The position numbers and the translations under genes were made by a program. 64,000 nucleotides of DNA, from assembly GCF_001890765.1 (NCBI RefSeq), contig NZ_KV878783.1, positions 3,252,771 to 3,316,770 on the forward strand, read 5' to 3'. The notes under the pieces were generated by a model. That model had not been told where the DNA came from, searched no databases, and saw only the letters and a list, made by a program, of their open reading frames with translations. Shown here piece after piece: positions 55,727-64,000 of this stretch. Each line of letters opens with the position of its first letter. Positions within the stretch are counted from its first letter, which is position 1. Origin of the DNA: Spirulina major PCC 6313. Lineage in GTDB: Bacteria > Cyanobacteriota > Cyanobacteriia > Cyanobacteriales > Spirulinaceae.

Positions 55727-56608
55727 GTGATCATAGGTCTGTGGGGATTCAAAAGTCAAAGGAGAGACGGTGTAGGATGGAATCTGGACTCTTTCGGCTC
55801 AAACTTGGATGTGATACAGCCTACGGATCAGAGCAAGAACCGTCACAACTATTTACCTACTCAACCCCCGGCGCGTTCATGGCCGGGTTGGCTTTGGGAT
55901 GGCACATTGCGCTTCATGCTGCTGGGGTTTGGCAGTACCTTGGCGATGGCGTTGGGGGTGGCGATCGCCCTCAACCGTGAACCCAATGTTCCCGCGTCTC
56001 AACCGTTCCTCGCTCAACTGTGGGACGTAATCCAACGCCCCGCTCCCGTTGCCTCCAGCCAAACCACGGCACTGTCCCAACCCCTCAGCACCGAAATTGA
56101 GCGAGTTGATGCGCAATGGCAACAACTGCGCGATCGCATTACCATTCTCGAAAGTCAATTGGGACTCTCCCCCACGGAAGCACCCTTGCGCGATCGCATC
56201 GCTCAGTTGCAGGAAACCGTCCAAGCCCAGGCCACCCCCCCCTTATCCCAAACCGCCAACCTTCCTGGCCAACGCCTCCAAATCACCCTCCCCAATGACC
56301 TCCTTTTTAACGAGGCCAATACGATTTCCGATTCTGGAACCACCATTTTGGATGCGATCGTCAGTGATCTCACCGCCTACAGTGGCCAAACCATCCGCAT
56401 TGCCGTCCATACCAATCACCACAGCGACCCCACCCGCAACCGTGAACTGTCCTATCAACTGGCGCAAACCGTGGAAACCTACCTCAAACAAGAAGTGTCC
56501 GCCCGTTGGGTCGCCATCGGCTACGGCGATCGCTACCCCATCACCCCCGACCCCAGCAGCGATCGCGAAGCCCAACAAAACCGCCGTCTTGAAATCGCCA
56601 TTGATTAG
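55727..56608 (+). CDS. OmpA-like domain protein with one membrane anchor
   Basis: 293 residues from a GTG at 55727; the true start is uncertain. A cytoplasmic N-terminus of about 60 residues precedes one hydrophobic helix ([20 protein letters not shown]). A coiled-coil-like stretch follows ([20 protein letters not shown]). The C-terminal OmpA/MotB-like domain reads [20 protein letters not shown] and ends [14 protein letters not shown], with the conserved Arg; the usual Asp of TDxxG is replaced by Asn. It probably links membrane and peptidoglycan, as MotB-like or tolerance proteins do. It ends 17 bases before fmt. Confidence 0.8.
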   Translation: MIIGLWGFKSQRRDGVGWNLDSFGSNLDVIQPTDQSKNRHNYLPTQPPARSWPGWLWDGTLRFMLLGFGSTLAMALGVAIALNREPNVPASQPFLAQLWDVIQRPAPVASSQTTALSQPLSTEIERVDAQWQQLRDRITILESQLGLSPTEAPLRDRIAQLQETVQAQATPPLSQTANLPGQRLQITLPNDLLFNEANTISDSGTTILDAIVSDLTAYSGQTIRIAVHTNHHSDPTRNRELSYQLAQTVETYLKQEVSARWVAIGYGDRYPITPDPSSDREAQQNRRLEIAID

Positions 56609-56625
56609 CCCATTTCGCCATCATC

Positions 56626-57624
56626 ATGCTCAAACTCGTCTTTTTCGGCACACCTGAATTCGCCGTCCCCAGCCTCAAGCGCCTCATCGCCGATCCGGAT
56701 TTTGACGTGGCCGCCGTCGTCACCCAGCCCGACAAACCCAGAGGGCGCGGTAAACGCCTCATCCCCTCCCCTGTCAAAGCCGCCGCCGAAGCTGCCGCTC
56801 TCCCCGTTTGGCAACCCCGCCGGATCAAAAAAGATGCCCCCACCCTCGATCACCTCCGCAGCCTCAACGCCGATGCCTTTGTGGTAGTCGCCTACGGCCA
56901 AATCCTCTCAACGGAAATCCTGAAGATGCCCCGTTTGGGTTGTGTCAATGGTCACGGTTCACTCCTGCCCGCCTATCGGGGGGCAGCTCCGATCCAATGG
57001 TCGATCTGTAATGGGGAAACCGTGACGGGGATGACGACGATGTTAATGGATGCGGGCATGGATACCGGGCCGATGTTACTCACCTCCCAGGTTCCTATCG
57101 GTCTGCTGGACAATGCCCAAACGATGATGGCCACCCTGGCTGACGATTGCGCCGATCTCCTGGTCAAGACGCTACCCGGATTAGCCACGGGCGCGATCGC
57201 CCCCATCCCCCAAGATGACACCCTCGCCACCTACGCCCCTCTGCTCAAAAAAGCCGATTTTCAACTGGATTGGGCCGGCAGCGCGATCGCCCTCCACAAC
57301 CAAATTCGCGGCTTCTATCCCAATTGTGTCACCCCGTTTCGGAACACCCCCCTCAAAATCCTCGCCACCGTCCCCCTGCTTCCTGACGCTTGTGAACACC
57401 TGCCCCCAGAATTCCAGCCCCTCCAAGCCCAAATCCAAGACCTCCCCCCCAGTGCCCCCGGTACGGTGGTGAAGGTGATTAAAAAATACGGCCCCGTGGT
57501 GCAAACCGGGTCGGGTTTACTCCTGCTGCGCGAACTCCAACCCGCCGGAAAACGAGTGCAATCGGGCTGGGATTTTGCCAACGGGATGCGCGTGCAGGCG
57601 GGCGATCGCTTTTCGATGGTATAA
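56626..57624 (+). CDS. fmt: Methionyl-tRNA formyltransferase
   Basis: 332 residues. It formylates initiator Met-tRNA using 10-formyl-THF. [18 protein letters not shown] is the start motif; [19 protein letters not shown] carries the catalytic Asn and His, and [11 protein letters not shown] the Asp. The usual NVHASLLPxxRGAAP reads [15 protein letters not shown], a mild variation. The C-terminal OB-like tRNA-binding domain runs from about residue 225. Probably co-transcribed with the OmpA-like gene. Confidence 0.96.
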   Translation: MLKLVFFGTPEFAVPSLKRLIADPDFDVAAVVTQPDKPRGRGKRLIPSPVKAAAEAAALPVWQPRRIKKDAPTLDHLRSLNADAFVVVAYGQILSTEILKMPRLGCVNGHGSLLPAYRGAAPIQWSICNGETVTGMTTMLMDAGMDTGPMLLTSQVPIGLLDNAQTMMATLADDCADLLVKTLPGLATGAIAPIPQDDTLATYAPLLKKADFQLDWAGSAIALHNQIRGFYPNCVTPFRNTPLKILATVPLLPDACEHLPPEFQPLQAQIQDLPPSAPGTVVKVIKKYGPVVQTGSGLLLLRELQPAGKRVQSGWDFANGMRVQAGDRFSMV

Positions 57625-57655
57625 CTCTAAACGTCCAATGAATCAATCATTTATC

Positions 57656-57805
57656 TCATTCTGAATCGAGACTGTCCCATGAATTTCGCTCGCGTTCGAG
57701 ATAATCATCTACTGCACCAGCCGTTTCAAATCTAGTGGTCAGTGGCGCTTGTTTCAGCATTGCAAATACAGATTGTTTTTGATCAGCATCAGATTGACAT
57801 AGCAT
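57656..57805 (-). CDS. Small protein resembling orphan antitoxin-type ORFs
   Basis: 49 residues, ATG at 57805: MLCQSDADQKQSVFAMLKQA, PLTTRFETAGAVDDYLERER, then NSWDSLDSE. The ending VDDYLxxERxSWD resembles short cyanobacterial proteins I recall paired with PIN- or RelE-type toxins. No toxin gene is beside it, so it may be an orphan antitoxin, a remnant or an unrelated small protein. Evidence is codon-level plausibility only. Confidence 0.4.
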   Translation of the reverse strand: MLCQSDADQKQSVFAMLKQAPLTTRFETAGAVDDYLERERNSWDSLDSE

Positions 57806-57881
57806 CGCAAATGTACCGAATAGACTCAATCAAAATTACTCAATGCTGCGGGATCAGGGTTTCGCCTGTTCCCATCGATCA

Positions 57882-58349
57882 CTAGGCGAAATCGGCGGGG
57901 GGGGAGGCTTTGGTTTTGAGGAATTGTTGTTGGACGAGGCTTTCGAGTTCGGTGCGTTTGATTTCTTTGCCGGCGGAGAAATCGCCGGATTTTTCAAAGA
58001 AGACGAGGCTGTCTACAGTTTTGAGGGCGAAGAGTTGAAACAAAACATGGGTGACGGGGAGGGAGACGGGGCGCAAATCAGCTTCGGCGCGGCCATTAAA
58101 GAGCATCGCGTCTTGGGGGGAGGCGAAGGCGTAGACAACTTTTTTTTCTAAATCTGGTTCGGCCCGATTGCTGAGAGTGGTGAGCACCCAACGCTTTTGC
58201 TGGTTTTGCACCACGTAGTAGTTGGGATATTTCATTTGGCGGGCGTAGGCGCGGAGCACTGGAATTACGGCTTGGGTCAAGAGTTGAGGGGTTTTGCCAT
58301 CCTGGGGGGCGTTGCGGAGGAGTTGCTGAAGTTGTGGCTCAATATCCAT
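57882..58349 (-). CDS. Conserved cyanobacterial protein, function unknown
   Basis: 155 residues from the ATG at 58349 (MDIEPQLQQLLRNAPQDGKT). The open frame reaches back to 58589, but that part overlaps the hetZ start and is unlike the family. Visible stretches: AVIPVLRAYARQMKYPNYYV, WVLTTLSNRAEPDLEKKVVY and TVDSLVFFEKSGDFSAGKEI. It looks like a soluble alpha/beta protein without a signal. I recall such proteins as conserved in cyanobacteria but know no function. Divergent from hetZ. Confidence 0.75.
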   Translation of the reverse strand: MDIEPQLQQLLRNAPQDGKTPQLLTQAVIPVLRAYARQMKYPNYYVVQNQQKRWVLTTLSNRAEPDLEKKVVYAFASPQDAMLFNGRAEADLRPVSLPVTHVLFQLFALKTVDSLVFFEKSGDFSAGKEIKRTELESLVQQQFLKTKASPPADFA

Positions 58350-58508
58350 AGATGATTCCGTATAATATCGGGCAATTTTCCGGTGTTTTCCGACTGACAA
58401 CCGGGGAATTTCCTCGTATTTTAAGGGTATGGGAAACCAAACAGGGGCATCACGACTCTTTAAATCAGGAAGACGCAGCGATCGCGTCCTGTGTGACCAA
58501 TCCCTATA

Positions 58509-59642
58509 TTGAGTGATCCCGACGTGGAATTTATTATCCAATCGCTTTATCAAGATCTTCACCACCAGACTAAGGCTACGAAAAGCCACTGTTGGGACGT
58601 TGCGCAGCGTTTAGCGACGGAGGTTGGGCGGATTTGCCAGGAAAGTCAGCGGATTCAGACTTCTGGTGAGGTGGAAAGTTGGGCGCGGACGTTGGCGCAG
58701 CATCGCTTAAAACAATGCTTGCGATATTACAAGCTGGGGTCGAAGCGGGGGCGGGTGCAGTTACAAAGTTTGCTGAGTTCGATTGTGTATCGCTACATTT
58801 TGCCGCCCCAGGGGTCGAGTAGTTATCAGGGGCGGGTGGCGTTGATTGAGGATTTTTTGCAGGGGTTTTATCTCGAAGCGTTGAATTTGTTTCGGCGGGA
58901 GACGGAGTTACCGGCGACCTATACGCCGCGATCGCTCCTTCAACTGGCGGAATATATGGCGTTTTGCGAACGCTATGCGAAGCGGCGGATTCCCCTACCT
59001 AGACGGCGATCGCAACAGTTGATCATTCTCCGCGCCCAAACCTTTTCGCAAAAACAACCGCCGGAAGCGTCGGTGGATATGGACAGTGCGGCGGAAGGGG
59101 GCTATGGGGGGAGCGATCGCGACCATGGCGATCCCCTCGTGCAGCAACTTCGTCTGATCTTGAGTGATGGACAGCAATCCACGCCGGAAGGCAGCCTCCA
59201 CGACACTGTGATTGACGAACTCTTGCGCTATTTTGAAGATCGGAACCAGGTGGATTGTGCAGACTACTTTATCCTGCGGCTGCGGGATCTTTCGGCACAA
59301 GAAATCGAGGCTATTTTAGAAGTCACGCCTCGCCAGCGGGACTATCTCCAACAGCGATTCAAATATCACTTAATTCGGTTTGCGTTATCCCATCGGTGGG
59401 AGTTGGTGCATCAATGGCTAGGGGCGGATTTAGACCATAATTTAGGGCTGACACCGCAAGAATGGCACAATTTCTATCATCAACTGACCGAACAGCAGCA
59501 ACAGTTGTTAAAACTCAAACAGGACGGACTGGATGCGGCAGCGATCGCAACTCAATTGTCCTTAACGGTGACACAAACTGAAAAACAGTGGTTTAAACTG
59601 CTGGAAATGGCGTGGGATATTCGGAACCGCTCAGTATCCTGA
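58509..59642 (+). CDS. hetZ: HetZ family developmental regulator
   Basis: 377 residues from a TTG at 58509 (GTG at 58524 is an alternative). It matches HetZ along its length: SGEVESWARTLAQHRLKQCL, RGRVQLQSLLSSIVYRYILP, YMAFCERYAKRRIPLPRRRS, and DLSAQEIEAILEVTPRQRDY. HetZ is a DNA-binding regulator of early heterocyst differentiation in Anabaena; it is also kept by filamentous strains without heterocysts, where its role is unclear. patU follows after 16 bases, as in Anabaena, so the pair is likely one operon. Confidence 0.9.
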   Translation: MSDPDVEFIIQSLYQDLHHQTKATKSHCWDVAQRLATEVGRICQESQRIQTSGEVESWARTLAQHRLKQCLRYYKLGSKRGRVQLQSLLSSIVYRYILPPQGSSSYQGRVALIEDFLQGFYLEALNLFRRETELPATYTPRSLLQLAEYMAFCERYAKRRIPLPRRRSQQLIILRAQTFSQKQPPEASVDMDSAAEGGYGGSDRDHGDPLVQQLRLILSDGQQSTPEGSLHDTVIDELLRYFEDRNQVDCADYFILRLRDLSAQEIEAILEVTPRQRDYLQQRFKYHLIRFALSHRWELVHQWLGADLDHNLGLTPQEWHNFYHQLTEQQQQLLKLKQDGLDAAAIATQLSLTVTQTEKQWFKLLEMAWDIRNRSVS

Positions 59643-59658
59643 TCAGGGGCATCTCCAA

Positions 59659-60753
59659 ATGAATAGTAACATGAACAACAATTTGGATGGGTTGTATCAC
59701 GAACTGCTTGCCAGTTTTCAACAACAGTCCAAACAGCAACACTTTTCTCTCAACCAGGGTAGCGATGTTGCCATGCCTGACTCTGACCTCACCCCCCTAA
59801 GCGAGGATGCTCTCTGGAGTGACTCGTTGACCTGGGATGACCCTGAGTGGGATTTGGCTTCTTCTGATGGTGGTGAATCTGCTCAAACCCCTCAACCTTT
59901 CCCGCTGGGAGACTTTTCAACCGTGCAAAAACGTTTTCAAACTTTGCTAAAACAACGACTGTACACTGAGATTCAACATAATCCGCCCCGCTTTCCGTGG
60001 GAAAGCAGTGCCGATCGCTGTACGTTAGACTACAGCGACGATACGACCCAAAGTCTATCGACGGCACAACGCATTTGGTTACCCCATCTAGCGGATGTTT
60101 TACCCGTTGCCTTGCCGCCGCTGGTCTTGGCACAGCTACTCGAAACCTGTAATCAGGTGGTGGGATCGATTCGTCCCCAAGCGGCCAAGATGGTGAATGC
60201 GGTGCAACCGTTATTTCCGGACTATGCCCAAACCCTGAATGAGGTGATGGGACGGATTCGCTTATCACCGAGTCTTTGTCCGACGCGCTTTTCGGCGGCA
60301 GAGCAACAGCATCAACGCGATCGCCTCGCGGCCATTCTGCCGACGGACTACTACGAAGCTTCCGTGGAACAGCAGATGGTGATTGCGCTGCTCGTCGCAA
60401 AACAAGTGCTCGACCTGCTGGCCGTCACTTTGTCCCCCAGTCAGCCCCAGGTGGAACGCCTGTGGATGACCAACGCGGGGATCATTCGGTTAGCGATCAA
60501 TTATGACCCGGAGACAGCGCGGGGGGGCGACTGGATGAGTCAGACCCCACTGCGAGCGCGGGTGCAATTGCCCGGCGCTGGAACCCTCGCCCTAACGACG
60601 GCGCAAGAGTCGATTACGGCGCAACGGACGACGGCGGGCTATTTGAGTGTTGAACTGTCGAATTGGGATATCGAGACCTGTTACTTACTGACCGTAGGAC
60701 TCGATCGCCCCGTGCCAAGTTCCCTCAAATTCGCAATTACTTGTCAGGTGTAG
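59659..60753 (+). CDS. patU: PatU-like protein (unsplit PatU5+PatU3 form)
   Basis: 364 residues, ATG at 59659. The N-terminal 120 residues are acidic and variable (DLTPLSEDALWSDSLTWDDP), followed by FQTLLKQRLYTEIQHNPPRF. The rest has HLADVLPVALPPLVLAQLLE, CNQVVGSIRPQAAKMVNAVQ and the conserved tail YLSVELSNWDIETCYLLTVG. In Anabaena the homologous locus is split into patU5 and patU3, where PatU3 tunes heterocyst spacing together with HetZ. Here one frame covers both. No membrane segment or enzyme motif. Confidence 0.82.
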   Translation: MNSNMNNNLDGLYHELLASFQQQSKQQHFSLNQGSDVAMPDSDLTPLSEDALWSDSLTWDDPEWDLASSDGGESAQTPQPFPLGDFSTVQKRFQTLLKQRLYTEIQHNPPRFPWESSADRCTLDYSDDTTQSLSTAQRIWLPHLADVLPVALPPLVLAQLLETCNQVVGSIRPQAAKMVNAVQPLFPDYAQTLNEVMGRIRLSPSLCPTRFSAAEQQHQRDRLAAILPTDYYEASVEQQMVIALLVAKQVLDLLAVTLSPSQPQVERLWMTNAGIIRLAINYDPETARGGDWMSQTPLRARVQLPGAGTLALTTAQESITAQRTTAGYLSVELSNWDIETCYLLTVGLDRPVPSSLKFAITCQV

Positions 60754-60842
60754 GCAGGGGCTGAGATGTAACCGCCTACCCCACAATCCCTCACCCGTAG
60801 GAGCTACTGCTTATACATAATCTCAAGTACCTAAACTCCTAT

Positions 60843-60916
60843 GATCCCCCTCAATTCCCCTTGAAAAGGGGGACTTTTTCCGGTTCCCTCTTTTTTAAGG
60901 GGGGTTAGGGGGGATC
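60843..60916. repeat. Imperfect inverted-repeat element (GATCCCCC ... GGGGGGATC)
   Basis: GATCCCCCTCAATTCCCCTT at 60843 is matched by AAGGGGGGTTAGGGGGGATC ending at 60916. Runs of this kind are common dispersed repeats in cyanobacteria. It lies downstream of patU and could act as a bidirectional terminator. Confidence 0.7.
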
Positions 60917-60984
60917 GATCGCAGGTTTGGTCAATACTTGAACGTTATGTATCAGTAGTAGCCCGTAGGCGAGGGCTAATGGCT

Positions 60985-61007
60985 CCCTTCTCCTGCCAGG
61001 AGAAGGG
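60985..61007. repeat. Perfect 10-bp hairpin, part of a dispersed repeat
   Basis: CCCTTCTCCT-GCC-AGGAGAAGGG, followed by CTGGGGATGAGGG. It sits 37 bases after the end of gor (minus strand) and may terminate that gene. The surrounding sequence resembles a repeat common in cyanobacterial intergenic DNA. Confidence 0.65.
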
Positions 61008-61044
61008 CTGGGGATGAGGGCAAATGATTGCGGTGTGCAACCGG

Positions 61045-62397
61045 CTAGCGCATCGTGACGAATTCTTCGCCGGAACTGGGGTGAATGCCGACGGTGGCAT
61101 CAAAATCGGCTTTGGTGGCTCCGGTTTTGAGGGCGATCGCCACCCCTTGGATAATTTCCGCCGCATCGTCCCCGACCATGTGCGCCCCTAACACCTTGTC
61201 CGTGTTGGTATCCACAATTAACTTCATCAGGGTTTTCTCCTCTTTCCCCGGCAGCACATAGTACATGGGGCGAAACTTGCTGCGATAGACCTTGACCGCA
61301 TCGCCGTATTTTTCCCGCGCTTCCGCTTCCGTGAGGCCCACGGTGGCAGCTTCGGGGGTGGTGAAAATTGCAGTGGGCACATTTTCGTAGCTCATCAGCT
61401 TCGATTGACCGCCGAAGACGGTATCGGCAAAGCTGCGCCCCTCTTGGATGGCAACGGGGGTGAGGTTGATGTTGTCGGTACAGTCGCCGACGGCGTAGAT
61501 GTGGTCTTCAGCGGTTTGGCTGTATTGATCCACTGCGATCGCACCATTCACCACTTCCACTTTCGTATTTTCCAACCCCAAATTATCCAAATTGGGACGG
61601 CGACCCGTAGCGGCCAAGCCCACGGCATCGGCAACGACGGTTTCTTCCCCTTCAGGGCCCTTGAGGGTAACCGTTAAGCCATCTTCACCAGGGGCAATGG
61701 CCACCGGTTCAGTCTGGGTGAGGAGCTTCACTCCATGGGCTTGCATCGACTCCTGCACCATGGCACGAATGTCATCATCGAAGCCCCGAAGAATATGATC
61801 GCCCCGAATCACCTGGGTCACCTCCGACCCCAGCCCATTCAAAATACAGGCAAATTCGCAGCCAATATAACCCCCACCTAGAATCATCAAGCGTTGCGGC
61901 TGTTCCGGGAGGTGGAAAATTTCATCCGAGGTAATGGTGTGCTCAATCCCCGCGATCGAACTGGGTTTGACGGGTTTTCCCCCCACCGCGATCAGGATTT
62001 TATCCGCCGTCACTGTCTTCTCCCCCACCATCAACGTATGGGAATCGACAAACTTCGCATAATGGGGCAACAATTCCACTTGGGAATTATCCAGCATCCG
62101 TTGATAAATCCCGTTGAGGCGGCCCACCTCACCATTAACCGCATTCATTAACGTCGGCCAATCAAATTGACCATCCGACACGGTCCAACCATAGCCTCGG
62201 CTATCTTCAATCAAGCCGGGAAAATGGGACGAATAGACCATTAACTTTTTCGGGACACAGCCTCGATTGACGCAGGTTCCGCCTAAGCGTCCCACTTCAG
62301 CCACACCAACCTTCGCGCCATATTCGGCGGCCCGTCGTGCGGTGGCAATGCCTCCAGAACCGCCACCAATCACGAATAAATCATAGTCGTAGCTCAT
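61045..62397 (-). CDS. gor: Glutathione-disulfide reductase
   Basis: 450 residues, ATG at 62397. It reduces oxidised glutathione with NADPH. FAD site: YDLFVIGGGSGGIATARRAA. Redox-active disulphide: GGTCVNRGCVPKK. Second nucleotide site: LMILGGGYIGCEFACILNGL. C-terminal catalytic HPSSGEEFVTMR carries the conserved His-x4-Glu. The order and length match glutathione reductase rather than lipoamide or mercuric reductases. Downstream of cobQ on the same strand, with a 136-base gap. Confidence 0.94.
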   Translation of the reverse strand: MSYDYDLFVIGGGSGGIATARRAAEYGAKVGVAEVGRLGGTCVNRGCVPKKLMVYSSHFPGLIEDSRGYGWTVSDGQFDWPTLMNAVNGEVGRLNGIYQRMLDNSQVELLPHYAKFVDSHTLMVGEKTVTADKILIAVGGKPVKPSSIAGIEHTITSDEIFHLPEQPQRLMILGGGYIGCEFACILNGLGSEVTQVIRGDHILRGFDDDIRAMVQESMQAHGVKLLTQTEPVAIAPGEDGLTVTLKGPEGEETVVADAVGLAATGRRPNLDNLGLENTKVEVVNGAIAVDQYSQTAEDHIYAVGDCTDNINLTPVAIQEGRSFADTVFGGQSKLMSYENVPTAIFTTPEAATVGLTEAEAREKYGDAVKVYRSKFRPMYYVLPGKEEKTLMKLIVDTNTDKVLGAHMVGDDAAEIIQGVAIALKTGATKADFDATVGIHPSSGEEFVTMR

Positions 62398-62533
62398 GCA
62401 ACCTCCAGGTGTTCATTCAAAATCAAGCTTCTTCAGTGTGACATTTTGCTTGAGGTCAGGACTAGGGGGAGAGCCGTAAGTGGGGCGATCGCATCTAACC
62501 ATAGCGTTTTTCTCCATCCGATTCCGGCCACAA

Positions 62534-64000
62534 TTAGGACAAAAGGGGCTGGAGGTTGAGATGATCTTCCACGAGGGTGGCGAGGCCGTTGAGCATGATT
62601 TCCCGCTGTTCTCGGTAGTTGGACACCCCGGTGGGGAGTGAGAGCAGGCCCCGCCGTTGGCGCAGGTGGTTAATCCAGGTGCGCCGCCAGGGGCCATTAT
62701 CAAAAATGCCGTGGAGATAGCACCCCCAGATCGATTGACTGGGATCGACGAGGCCGAGGCTGTCGTCATCAAAGAGGGCTTGGGGTTGATCGGCAGCATC
62801 ACGGCGGCGGTGGAGCCGTTGGGTTTGGCCCTGGTGGATTTCGTAGCCTTCGATGGGAAGACCGGCGTGGGGATAATTGGAAAAGCAGGTGCGCTGCTGG
62901 ACGATTTTGTCGCGGGTGATCGTGGTTTGGATCGGGAGGAGTTGGAGGCCGGTTTGTTCGCCGGCTTCGCCTTCAAGGCCGTGGGGATCGGCGATGCGAT
63001 CGCCCAACATTTGAAAGCCGCCACAAATCCCAAACACCGTCCCCCCGGCGGCCACATAGTCTTGAATTTTTTTCGCCATGCCGCTGCTGTGGAGGGCGTT
63101 GAGATCACTCAAGGTGGTTTTCGAGCCGGGCAGGATCACCGCATCAGGGTAGCCCAGTTCCCCGTCGAGATTGACATATTTCACCCCCACCGTTGGTTCG
63201 GCTTCGAGGGGGTCAAAGTCGGTGAAGTTGGCAATGTGGGGGAGGCGGATGATGCTGATCGTGGCTTCCTGTTGGGTTTTATGCGATCGCCGATCCAACA
63301 AACTCAAGGAATCCTCCGCCGGAAACAGTTGATTACTCCAGGGGATCACCCCCAGCACCGGAATCCCGGTGTAATTCTCCAGCCAGTCAATCCCCGGCTG
63401 CAAGATTGACAACTGCCCCCGAAATTTATTGATCACAATCCCTTTAATCAGCGATCGCTCATCCGGGTCAAGGAGGGCTAACGTCCCCACCACATGGGCA
63501 AAGGACCCGCCGCGATCGATATCCACAATCAAAACCGTAGCCGCGTTGAGGTATTTCGCCACCCGCATATTAGTGAGGTCGCGGTGTTTGAGGTTAATTT
63601 CCGCCGGACTGCCCGCCCCCTCGCACACGATCACATCAAATTCCGACGCTAGACTGTGCAGGGATTCCGTAATCGCCTGCCAGCCCCGATCAAAATACTG
63701 CTCGTAATAGTTGGCCGCCGTGGTCGTTCCCACCGCCTGGCCGCGAATAATCACCTGAGAGGTGCTGTCGCCTTGGGGCTTGAGCAGGATCGGGTTCATT
63801 TCGACCCAGGGTTTGACCCCCGCTGCCCAAGCTTGTACCGCTTGGGCATAGCCAATTTCGCCGCCGGAGGGGGTGACGTAGGCGTTCAGAGCCATGTTTT
63901 GGCCTTTGAAGGGGGTAACGCGACAATTCTGGCGGTTGAGAATCCGACAGAGGGCGGTGGCGAGCATCGATTTTCCGGCATGGGAGGTCGTGCCGACGAC
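62534..64000 (-). CDS. cobQ: Cobyric acid synthase (5' end outside the window)
   Basis: About 488 residues are visible; the gene runs off the right edge, so only the first few residues are missing. It amidates four side chains of adenosylcobyrinate a,c-diamide in B12 synthesis using glutamine. The ATP-binding start VVGTTSHAGKSMLATALCRI and FKGQNMALNAYVTPSGGEIG are diagnostic, and the class I glutaminase domain shows the nucleophile Cys in VFGICGGFQMLGDRI. The His of the triad lies in the C-terminal SIWGCYLHGIFDN. B12 riboswitch control, if any, would lie beyond the window. Confidence 0.95.
   Translation of the reverse strand, partial: VVGTTSHAGKSMLATALCRILNRQNCRVTPFKGQNMALNAYVTPSGGEIGYAQAVQAWAAGVKPWVEMNPILLKPQGDSTSQVIIRGQAVGTTTAANYYEQYFDRGWQAITESLHSLASEFDVIVCEGAGSPAEINLKHRDLTNMRVAKYLNAATVLIVDIDRGGSFAHVVGTLALLDPDERSLIKGIVINKFRGQLSILQPGIDWLENYTGIPVLGVIPWSNQLFPAEDSLSLLDRRSHKTQQEATISIIRLPHIANFTDFDPLEAEPTVGVKYVNLDGELGYPDAVILPGSKTTLSDLNALHSSGMAKKIQDYVAAGGTVFGICGGFQMLGDRIADPHGLEGEAGEQTGLQLLPIQTTITRDKIVQQRTCFSNYPHAGLPIEGYEIHQGQTQRLHRRRDAADQPQALFDDDSLGLVDPSQSIWGCYLHGIFDNGPWRRTWINHLRQRRGLLSLPTGVSNYREQREIMLNGLATLVEDHLNLQPLLS

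Noticed and set aside
62657-63409. 250-codon open frame antisense to cobQ
   Set aside because: Overlaps a well-conserved enzyme along its whole length and shows no motif of its own.

Overview
The window is chromosomal DNA from a cyanobacterium. The octamer GCGATCGC (HIP1) occurs throughout. Cyanobacterial markers are NdhN, the ferredoxin-thioredoxin reductase variable chain, a DUF1995 protein, a PAO/Lls1-type Rieske oxygenase and a HetZ-PatU pair. The S10-type ribosomal cluster also lacks rpsJ, rpsN, rpmD and rpsD, as is usual in the phylum. HetZ with an unsplit PatU suggests a filamentous, probably non-heterocystous species; that last point is inference.

Layout. 1-13 kb: purM, an RlpA-like protein, a repeat-rich 1.1-kb gap, then a DUF928 protein followed by a large secreted protein with an N-terminal two-partner-secretion (haemagglutinin) domain and a C-terminal CHAT caspase-like protease. 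After these come a phosphopantetheinyl transferase, a Bax-inhibitor-1 membrane protein, a TPR protein and a DUF2079 membrane protein. 13-22 kb is accessory: ftrV, three intact Uma2-family nuclease-like genes, a low-GC DUF4365 nuclease-like gene, a Rieske oxygenase, and a decayed IS630-type element that carries a nested IS4-type element and truncates a fourth Uma2 gene. 22-37 kb: a secreted serine protease, a transketolase-like enzyme, a tiny cysteine-rich peptide, a WD40 protein, an M48 protease, murA, a degenerate PEP-synthase-like protein, a DUF1995 protein, a thioredoxin-fold protein, a repeat-containing cyanobacterial protein and ndhN.

37-53 kb is one long plus-strand ribosomal superoperon: rplC-D-W-B, rpsS, rplV, rpsC, rplP, rpmC, rpsQ, rplN-X-E, rpsH, rplF-R, rpsE, rplO, secY, adk, infA, rpmJ, rpsM-K, rpoA, rplQ, truA, rplM, rpsI, rpmE. 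A strong sigma-70-type promoter lies about 365 bp before rplC and a second probable promoter lies before rpmJ. The cluster ends in a clear hairpin followed by a tandem array of double hairpins, then prfA. 55-64 kb: an OmpA-like protein, fmt, small conserved proteins, hetZ-patU, glutathione reductase and the 5'-truncated cobQ.

The most interesting parts are the fused TPS-CHAT protein with its DUF928 neighbour, the Uma2/DUF4365 accessory island with a catalytic-site substitution, the nested insertion sequences, the double-hairpin array with conserved borders (also present as a short copy at 11.1 kb), the 53-residue cysteine-rich secreted peptide, and a PEP-synthase-like protein with a degenerate N-terminal half. 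No tRNA, rRNA or CRISPR array was recognised. Functions are read from motifs and remembered family patterns; no database search was run.
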